A stretch of 64,000 nt of DNA, from NCBI GenBank assembly GCA_005406025.1, contig BGZK01000856.1, forward strand, positions 124,001 through 188,000. Direction: 5' to 3'. A program made the translations under genes and the position numbers. The notes under the pieces were generated by a model. The model searched no databases. It saw nothing but the letters and a program-made list of their open reading frames with translations, and was not told the origin of the DNA. Positions 55,311 to 64,000 of the stretch are shown piece after piece. This DNA is from Eumeta japonica (lineage: Eukaryota; Arthropoda; Insecta; Lepidoptera; Psychidae). Numbering within the stretch: the stretch's first letter is position 1; each line of letters begins with the position of its first letter.

Positions 55311-57359
55311 ATTTCATAAACGGGTAGATTATTTATCAACTATCTCTAGTAATTCATTATTTTCTATTACCACAAAAAATATAACAATTACACATCGAGT
55401 TATCAACTAGTTATGTTGCACTAAATATATTGATTTGATAGAAAGCAACCCTTCAAAGATAGTTCCACAACTTCAATCCGTATTCGATAAGACCATGTAT
55501 TAATGAATTAATGTCACCAGCATTCTGATTATGATTTAAGTGAAATTGTTGCAAGTAAATTTACAAACGGAAAAGGATGTGTATTTAGAAAAATAATCAA
55601 AATACTTTTAATGCTTTATTTATTTGACCTCACACATTAACATACTACGATGAACAATGTTTTTAAAACATAAAACAATAGGTTTATTTTTTATTGAGTT
55701 AAAATTTACAGCGATATTGATTATGCAATGTTTTTATACCACAACAGTCACTAACTGAAAACACTTTATGAAAACAAAATGATTTTGCGGTGTTTTCGTA
55801 ACAAAGTTTCCTTATTAGGTACCATTATTCTGACAATTTTTTAAATATATCGCTTACTAGTCTACCCACTAAATTAAAATTGAGAAACGATTATATCATT
55901 TAGGGGCTTAAATCAATATTTAGAAATGATTACTTACATAATTTATCATTTTGATTTGTTGGTGGTTTAGTGAGCATTTTTCTAGTAAATATACATTTTT
56001 TTTATAAAAAGTGCACTATGATCTATTCCAGGGCATAATTAGGCTAAAAATAAAAATTTGATTATAATCCGTCATCTATTTGAATATAATTGAACGCTAA
56101 ATATCAAGAAGAACTTTCGCAATTATATTATAATTGATATTAACAAATGATGCTACGTTATTTCTACCGCATTAAATTTGAATTGTAGACGTTTACAAGC
56201 ACATTTGTTGCACATAACTAACGCAAGTATCTAATGCTCTTAACAATGAACTGATTAAAGAGGCATTGTTTAAATTAATTAAACAAATTCATTTAATGAC
56301 GCAAGTAACCAATTTCGGTGCAACAAATAGTAAATATTGGCGTTTGACGATTTTTTTCTAAAAATCATAGCAAATAAAAGTATTCCTGAATATAAATTGT
56401 ACAAACATCATTATACCATAACGAATTTAAGAAATATTTATTCAATTTTGTAAGAAAAATACCACTCAGCAAAACAATTTATAATAACAGGTAATAGAGT
56501 AAAATTATCCTTAAGATGATTTAGAATTTCCCAGAAAACAATACAATTAAAAAAGAAATTTAAAAGGACGGAAACAAATTATGAAGCAGAAGGTTTCGAT
56601 TTACGTATCTTGTTATTTATTTAAGAAAGAGAAATTGTCTTAAAGGCCTTCAATCAGATATTCGATCTACAAAAAATAATCCCCAATCAGGACAACATAG
56701 AAATTATTTTTTTTATAATTCACCTTTTTCCAATCCTGTGTATATAATATTTAAGTCTTTATTAAGTTAAATACGTATCTACAAATTTAAGAAGTAGTGT
56801 TTTTGTTACGTAGGTTCTGTGGATGATATTAAATCGAAAATATATTATTTGAATTTTGTCGCGATTTGTAAGCTGTTACGTACTATTTCATAAATGCAAT
56901 AAGACAAGACATATGTAAAATAACGAATAGCAACCAAATTACGTCCGGTAGGTGATAAGAACGCCATATAAGAACACCAACATTTGGTAACAACAAAGAG
57001 TGGGATTGGTTTCGTCTTGAATGTGGTATGCATATTTGGTACTTATGTAATATAATAATATGGATTCAGTAACATATTTTGATTGGTAGGGTAAAAATAG
57101 ATGCTACGAAGTAAAGACAAAACTAACTCAATACAAATGGGGGGTAACTAGGTAAATAAACATATCATATGCATAGACGAAAAGGTAGTAAAAATTAGAA
57201 ACGTAGCGAAATCTGATATCTACAAAAAATAGCTACTTTTTATAGGAGAAAAGTAGAGAAAAATAAAAAACTTATCTCGAGCTTATAGTTCTATATTAAT
57301 ACGACCCTATCAGTACCTACATAAATTAAAATTTTGTTCATCTATCTTTTTCTTTTTGC
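55311..57359. other. AT-rich stretch without a recognised gene
   Basis: Only frames of up to 62 codons, without motifs. The DNA is among the most AT-rich of the window. Confidence 0.5.
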
Positions 57360-57371
57360 GCAGCCGTAAAG

Positions 57372-57653
57372 ATGCACAGGAAGTTTCCAGAAGTGAAAGA
57401 AAGAGGAAAGAAAAGGAAGGAAACGTTTCGGAAGAAAAAAGCGAAATCAACGCGTATAAAATGCAAGACGGCGTTTAGTTTCTGGACTATCTTGCCCTCT
57501 CAGCGCATGCCGTCTACCACAAACAGGGGCCTTAGCATATCTATTATTCTACATCTGGGTGCGCGCGCGCGTGGCATCGGTCGTAGGACGGTAATGAAAC
57601 ACCGTAAAACCCGTGCAAATTTAAGTAATAAAGATGTTAATCAACTTTATTGA
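57372..57653 (+). other. 93-codon basic open frame, unrecognised
   Basis: The first third is very Lys/Arg/Glu-rich (VKERGKKRKETFRKKKAKST), followed by a mixed part. The same stretch has a GC-richer segment with gcgcgcgcgcgtggcatcgg. No domain or splice pattern supports a gene. Low-complexity purine-rich DNA could give the same frame. Confidence 0.25.
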
Positions 57654-58079
57654 GCCTCGCCTGGCTTAATCAAATCGTTTAACGTTCGATTTTTATTTTG
57701 TTAAACGATTCGAAGTTCTCCAAAGAAAAAACTCTCTTCGGAATTTTCACGTAAACGTTTGGAATAAATTTAAAGAACGTTTCTATAAAAAAATGTTTAA
57801 AACGCGCTTTTTATTTTAATTTTGGGTTACGTTCGTTATTTGAACGTATTTTCAGAAGTATTACTTTTATTTGAATCAAAATCTATGAAGTACGTCACCA
57901 CTGATTTTTACCATACTGATTAATCAAAGAAGAACTCGTAGACAGCTAGACAATTAGAAAGGAACCATTGCTAAGAAGTTAAAATATTTGTCACAGATAG
58001 TTAATAGGATAATATTTGTATCACAATAAGAAATAAATACGTCTAAAAAACTTGACCCTGCTGGCATTCCTTAAACTTC
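57654..58079. other. AT-rich spacer
   Basis: A small inverted pair caaatcgtttaacg (57669) and gttaaacgattcg (57700). Nothing else. Confidence 0.4.
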
Positions 58080-58700
58080 CCGCTATGATATATATCAATC
58101 TATTTTTCAAACTCTTTTAGTTCAAAATTATAGTAGTCTATAAGTTTTTGAGTTCTTCGACTTAAAAACTCCTACATCAGTTGGCCTGTAGGTCATCCTT
58201 GTAACTTTTTGCTACTTTCAAGCTCAAAAGGTGCAGAAATATAAATAGCAGTAAATTTTGGTGCTTTGTGGATGGCTCCTAGCTCAAACCTACTATAGAT
58301 TTGAAACTTTTGACTTTAATAACCTAAATATTAAAAAAACATTTTTTTTAATTTTTCAACTACATATATCTTTCGAAGATGTTTTAATTTGATGCAATTT
58401 ACGACATTCGATGTAATTCTTTAAAACAGAAAAGATTCCGAATAGCCAACATCGATTCATTTCGAATTTGAAAGTTTATTTTGAAAAAACGATTTTAGAA
58501 CAAAGTTTCTTTATCAAATATTCCTTTCAAATGTAACAAAAGATTTATACACACCCACACACGCACCCAAACACACACAAACACACAGACATCTTTCGGG
58601 AAATAGTCAAAATAGATTCTTAGGACCCTAAAATATGGAGATATGATGAAAACCCGATTTTCGAAAATCAGCCTGAAAACGGTATATAACTTACCAATTT
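58080..58700 (+). repeat. Dispersed repeat with internal CA run, copy 2
   Basis: Same order of phrases as 6230-7260: caagctcaaaaggtgcag, caaaagatttatacacaccc, cacacacaaacacacagaca, tctttcgggaaatagtcaaa, atagattcttaggaccctaa and aaaacccgattttcgaaaat, then gaaaacggtatataact. The CA-rich run at 58551-58588 is the internal microsatellite. Confidence 0.6.
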
Positions 58701-60769
58701 ATGATTATTTTTTTTTTATATTTTCGTAGCAGGAAATTAAGAATATTCAGTTTTTTCATGGGTGAAGATGTGCATGGAGATAAATGTAGATTCCGATGGT
58801 GAAATATAAATTGATCTCAAACAAGATAAGCTAACCATAACACTCGACTTTAATTTTTACGGTCGTGTGCCACTAAGTATTTCTAAACTTAAACCATTAG
58901 TTTATTCAATAACATCATTCACTAATCGTTAGAGAATCCATAATAAGAAACCCCTTCAAGTAAAATAGAAACCTACACTTGTTCTATGAGAAATTTGCTT
59001 ACAACGATGGGCTCGCTACCTGTCATTTTAAGTTTGAACTGTGAATCGTGGACGTCTTAAATAGCTGATAATGCCAGATCTTACAACCCCATATTGGAAG
59101 TCATAAAAAATATAGTTAGAGAACCGATAGGCCTATTTAAAGACCCGTTCATATAATATCATGGAATATTCCGCACCAGTGTTGCAATAAGACCTTTTTT
59201 CGGGTGTAATTTATGATAACATTTCTGAAAATAGAAAAAAAAACACAAAAATTGTATTTTGTAGCAATATAATTTTCGTATTTTTTTTCTTTGCATTACA
59301 ATTTCCAATTTTTAAATAATTGTATATGGCAAACGTTTTGATCTATGCAAGCTGTATCAAAACCAATAACTTTCAACTTAAATAAATTACGAATCGTTAT
59401 TAAAGAAAAGTATATGAAATTTTAATCACTAAAAAATAGCAAATAGTTATTGTCATTAGTGAATTATTATCATAATTATTATAATACACCTTATTATCAT
59501 AAAATAGGAACTGAACATGATACAAGTATGAAAATAAAACTAGTGGAATATAAACCGTACATAAATAGTCGGTTTTTTCAACTCTAACCTGCCCAATGGC
59601 TAGAAAATAGTCTTCATAGCTTTGATCACTTCAAGTATATATTAAAAGTTCGTATCTGTTTTATTTGTAATCTCTACTTCAATATTAGTGTTGTCATAAG
59701 ATAATAGCGAATAATTATTTTTATGTGACACAATATGTACACACACCATATGCTCAAATAATAGTGTTTATTGACGAAAATTTTATATTGCTATTAGTAT
59801 ATTTTATACTCCTAAATGATTCACAAAAATACCTAATTACCTAGCAGATAAAATGGAATTTAGGAGGAAGAAAAACATCAATTTTCCATATTTTTTATTT
59901 CTTATTGTAGGCATGCAGTCGAACGCATACAATATAAATTATATATTTAAACTCTTGCTTATATTTATAGGGCAGTAATTATACTATAATTTAAATTGAA
60001 ACTGAAACAGCATTCTAATAATAATGAAATAATGAATTATAGTCTGACTGATTTTAGGGTTTAACCAAAAAGTTGCAAAGATTATCAAATGCCTAAGAAA
60101 ATCCGCCTGCGTCTGGGTCTCGATGAATTATGCACTACTCATGGTGACGTGGCGACGTGACATGATGAAGTAACAACTTGCATAATACCTTTTAATAGTT
60201 CCTTAATGATGTACCTTAGTTAGGTTTTAGGTAATATACTTTGACGAGCTTTATCTATATTTGTAAGCAACAAGTATTTGACGATAGACCCAACATACCC
60301 TCTTCAAGTTCATAAATAACGCCTTGACGAAATTCTACACAGTCGACCCGAGACATGAACACTGAATAATGTGTATGAAATTAAAAGAATTACACCAAAA
60401 ATATCTTTAACCGGGTGCGTAACTTGTCATCTCAAAGAAATTTATCACCTTACATAAATCACTAAAAGGGTCAACAGCAATAATAACAGCTGCTAGTAAA
60501 AACTTAAACAAAAAATAAGGATCAAATGAATAAAAACAACACGACTGACATTAATTAAGAGAAAATGTAAAGTTTATTAGCATTGCACTAGATATAAGAA
60601 AAAGTAATTTAGTGACGTTAGATATCGATGTATAATATATTCGGCTAAGCTTACGGGAAATGTGGAAATTTTGGAGATGAAATTAAATAAATACCCAGAC
60701 TAAAATGACTTCTCATGTTAATGTGACCAGAGAGCGCCTCTAATTTTTACACAGACAGAGACACTGACC
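58701..60769. other. AT-rich stretch without a recognised gene
   Basis: Nothing recognised. Confidence 0.5.
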
Positions 60770-61040
60770 ATTACCTGCCCGCTTCGCTGGACAGTAAGTT
60801 TTAATTTAGCAATAACTTTTCTATGGTATAAATTTGCCCGCAGTTTCACTTGTAATGAATTTCTTGGTCTGTCGTATAAATCGGTTTGGCTGTAAATCCT
60901 AGATCCAACCCTAGTCTTCTTCTCAATTTCAATTCTCTCCCTACTATCGAATCCCATACCGCGCCTGTTTTCCTTTTGAATTCCGATTATACTCTGACTT
61001 ATACTTATACTGATTATACCTAAGCTGTAGTCGACTTCGG
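60770..61040 (+). repeat. GATTCC/CCCG dispersed repeat, copy
   Basis: It has taaatttgcccgcagtttca, ctcaatttcaattctctccc, tactatcgaatcccataccg, and ttttgaattccgattatact. It includes a decayed upstream part from tacctgcccgcttcgctgg (60773). Confidence 0.5.
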
Positions 61041-61329
61041 TCCTCGGCCACTATTGTTAATAATAATAGACTACCATTTTTACTGTTATTTCAACAAAGA
61101 AAAATCTATACAAAATATCTTTTATTCGATGGCAGAACATAATTTACATCTTTCCGTTCGCAAAAATTCAAAATACTTTCAAGTTTATTATGTTACAAGA
61201 ATTCCCTGAAAGATAGAGTAATCGATGAATATTAATTAAATTAATGTCAACCTAGTTCCGTCTCTTCGGTGTGTCGTTACAGAGATCGCACTTTTTAACT
61301 TGCCCCGAAACTGTAATCAACCTTAAAGA
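61041..61329. other. AT-rich spacer
   Basis: Nothing recognised. Confidence 0.4.
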
Positions 61330-61570
61330 CCTCATCTGAGTAAACATCCGGGCCGGGCCGAACCGTTCGGCCGCGAATAAAAAGCGAACGAAAAGCCCAA
61401 ACAATTCCGGTCGTCGGCGCTTGCGCCGATAAAATTGTGTAGTTAATTAATCGAACGCTAATGACCCATCGCAAACATCTTACGGTTTGTCAAGGGGAAA
61501 CATCGACGGCCCGCCGCGGCCCCGCCTAATGGATTGCTATCGGCGTCGAGTGCCGCGATAACACCCTATC
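61330..61570. promoter_or_regulatory. GC-richer block, candidate conserved non-coding element
   Basis: catccgggccgggccgaacc, ccggtcgtcggcgcttgcgc, gtagttaattaatcgaacgc (homeodomain-type cores) and cgacggcccgccgcggcccc occur in 200 bases. It closely resembles the block at 9470 in style. No frame fits. The function is inferred. Confidence 0.35.
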
Positions 61571-61653
61571 GGTTGCGAAATCTGTATGTTTGTCCGGCTT
61601 TTTGGAAGTTGATGAATCACTGCAATACTTTGACTGATATTTCGATATAAAAG

Positions 61654-61713
61654 CGGGTAATGAATATGGGGGATTCCGGGTAGATACCCGTAATCCCCGT
61701 ATTCGTTATCCCG
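61654..61713. repeat. Imperfect 60-base palindrome after a TATA-like sequence
   Basis: cgggtaatgaatatggggga (from 61654) pairs with the complement of the segment ending ccccgtattcgttatcccg at 61713; I count four or five differences across 28 bases, with a centre of about four bases. Just before it lies tataaaag (61646-61653). Confidence 0.7.
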
Positions 61714-64000
61714 TAAATGTGTTTTAAATTATCTATTTCCGAAAACAATTGTCAATATATCAGTGCACAAATTTCAATAAGCATTATAGCACAACCTTCG
61801 TGATCATATTTATACGATTTTGTCTATTCTAGGCAGTTGTTGGCAAAATGTTATCACATATATTATTGTAATAAAAAACGAATAAATGTACATCACTTGT
61901 GGATAAATCTAATGATAGGCAGATTTGCGTATGTCATTCAAACTGCACTGATACGGATGTACAGAAAGGCTATGTGATTGTAGCAGAAATAACCTGTACC
62001 TTGCACTCCGCGTGCCCAACTTCTATTCACCAACTATTCACCGCACTTGGCCACTGCCGAGCCGTATTATTTTATTCACATTTATCAGTAAAATTTACCA
62101 CGCATTTATTTGAAAAAATCTCTGGATACACAAAACTCTGCTAAAGAAGTTAAAGAAAACACTAGCCAACCGAAACAAATTGAACTGATACGTCCACACA
62201 TTCGCTCGTGCGTTATTTTTAATATAATCCAATACGAAATTGTATGAAAATATTGTACAAAAATAACTCCCTGTCGTTTTTAAATATTTATTTATTTGCT
62301 TTGTTGCAATCATATCTATCGAAGTTTCATCTTATCAGATTTCTGCTAGAATTCGTGCAATGTTAAACCTATTTTACATATAAGCATGGTTCAGTAGTCC
62401 TTAGACTGTATTTAATGGTCCGAGACTTCACACTCAATTATCAATAAGAGTCGAGCTGAACGCAACTAACGTTGCCGATATACCCTGTTTGTGCCTGTTC
62501 CATTATTCAGTTCAATACGCATATATTTGTTTTCACATTTTGCAATCAACAGCATTTGAACCGAAAGAGTCAGGTAGCTTTTCTTAATAATTCTTCAGTA
62601 TATTTAAATAAAAGGCTATTAATGGAACGAAATTTTAATCCTCAATGAAACATTTCTTTTTCCAATTCTTGAATACAATTTGGGGTACATAATAGCATTA
62701 CCAAAACGGTTTGAGATATTTCTTTATGTTGAAAGAAATTGACTTAATTTTTGTATAGATAACTTCAATTTGGTCAGATATTTTTATCATATATTTTATT
62801 GAGATTTTTTTCATATCTCAAAAAAAGTCAGCCAAATTCTAATTTTCTTATTTATCTATCATAAGCGTGCCGTTGATTTTGTGTAATAAAATGAATACCA
62901 AAAATTACTATAAGCTCTTCGATTATAAAAGTGACTCATCATTTATTTTTTATTGTCAAGTTATTTCATTTAACTAAAGATGAAAGATTAACTTAGTCTT
63001 AGATGATTGCGTGGTTTATGGAGCTTTTCGCTATGCTTTGTTGATTTCAAACGAAACGTCTCTCTCTTTGATCGTTTGAACAGTTTAAAAACATTTTCAG
63101 ACTACGTTTCTAAAGTTATTAATTTATTAACTATTTAATATTTCGTTTCAGTAAATATTTTGCTTATTTCTGTATCGTACGTATATCGCACGATATCTGT
63201 CCTCCCATATACTTTTTTTTGTCGTAGATCGTTATCTAGAATAAGGAACGGATCATTTGAAATTTCCACTTTAAAATTTAACGACAAGGGTCATATGAAA
63301 AGTCAATAAAACTCTATTAGATCTATTAGGTAAATAAGAGAGCACTCTTGAGACAACCAATAGAACTTTTTGTTAATAGTAAAAATATTATGTTTCTAAA
63401 AACATAAAAAGGAAAAAAGATAAAAATGAAAAAAAAATTCCTAAACTTAATTAAATCTTAAAATATGAAGTATTTATTACTGCTTCTCCTTAAGCATAAT
63501 ATTAGGGAACTAAATTTTACATGTATTGTACAAAATATTCATAATGTCTGATATTTTTGTATAGTCAGACATTAAAATATTAAATATTGCTTATAAAAAA
63601 AAATATTCAATAGATATAGATTTAATTTTTTTCACTACATTTTTTCATTTGTACTCGTTAAAAAAGACCTATAGTGCCGGAGAGGGCAGAGAATTGCTGC
63701 CTAATCACTTATAATTATTATCAGTAGTAGTAGAATTTGTATCTGATACGTCAGAATTAGTTAGAAATTCTGATGACGAATTGATTATTTTACTTTTAGC
63801 CATAGTTCTTCCGAAAGCACGTTAAGGCTGCGATCCTAACTCTTCTACCTTCATTATTGAGGGTGATTGTGAGCAGCCCCCAAGCAGAGCTGGACCAGGG
63901 TAAAAGACTCAAGTACTCAAAACTCTTCAATCCAAATTAAAAAGATGGTGTGAGGATGTGGATCTGCATATGGCCGACGCACATTCAGCACGCCAATTCT
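61714..64000. other. AT-rich stretch without a recognised gene
   Basis: Frames up to 81 codons, no motif. A GC-richer end begins near 63830 (gagcagcccccaagcagagc) and runs out of the window; a feature could begin there. Confidence 0.5.

Overview
This 64 kb window is AT-rich, non-operonic eukaryotic DNA, most likely from a moth or butterfly (Lepidoptera). The clues are several dispersed repeats and LINE tails whose wording I recognise from lepidopteran genomes: the segment beginning with the ggccaagtgcgag phrase, the gccggcaacgcactgg element, a tRNA-headed SINE that continues into cacaagacgaacattt, and LINE tails of the GSESW-WQKKNES and RPRTGR-SVGRPPARWT types. A bagworm-like moth fits, but that is inference. 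I find no convincing host protein-coding gene, tRNA, rRNA or CRISPR array. The window is intergenic or intronic DNA filled with mobile-element remains.

The best-supported locus is a Penelope-like retroelement (PLE) insertion at 31604-34779, bounded by a 12-bp target-site duplication (tcctagtttatt). Its reverse transcriptase and GIY-YIG endonuclease lie on the minus strand, broken by frameshifts. A second copy of its 3' third is joined in opposite orientation, giving an inverted repeat of about 0.95 kb. Relatives lie at 26441-27371 (also fold-back), 37610-37932 and 10987-11160. Four of these segments carry a minimal hammerhead-ribozyme-like core (CTGAAGA...GAAAC...GTA), a motif known from PLE terminal repeats. 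The PLE itself interrupts an older dispersed repeat with degenerate GATTCCGGTCCCG phrases.

Other elements, left to right: a LINE tail (1540-2135, minus); a tRNA-derived SINE (3345-3625, minus); a 37-bp minisatellite (4289-4399); an R1-clade LINE 3' end lying between CA tracts (4698-5810); a second LINE tail type (7380-7620); a TA-flanked pogo/Tigger-like element (12640-13200); a SINE remnant (14805-14960); a hairpin MITE (17094-17206); a decayed mariner (18650-19420); a LINE tail (21085-21340); a possible solo LTR (22285-22819); a 41-bp minisatellite (27819-27941); a SINE head (minus, ending near 29225); a LINE tail (30126-30405); a 72-bp tandem repeat with a coding-compatible period (30660-31250); perfect hairpins at 38770, 39193 and 43359; a second pogo-like element (43040-43999); a TA-flanked MITE (45173-45578); a LINE tail (47575-47870); a hairpin MITE (48067-48200); and a second, better preserved mariner pseudogene (54207-55310).

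Between the elements, about ten short GC-richer blocks stand out from the AT-rich background (for example 9470, 19740, 23370, 35540, 39740, 53240 and 61330). They look like candidate conserved non-coding or promoter DNA, but without a comparison I cannot prove this. The rest is AT-rich sequence in which I see no gene.
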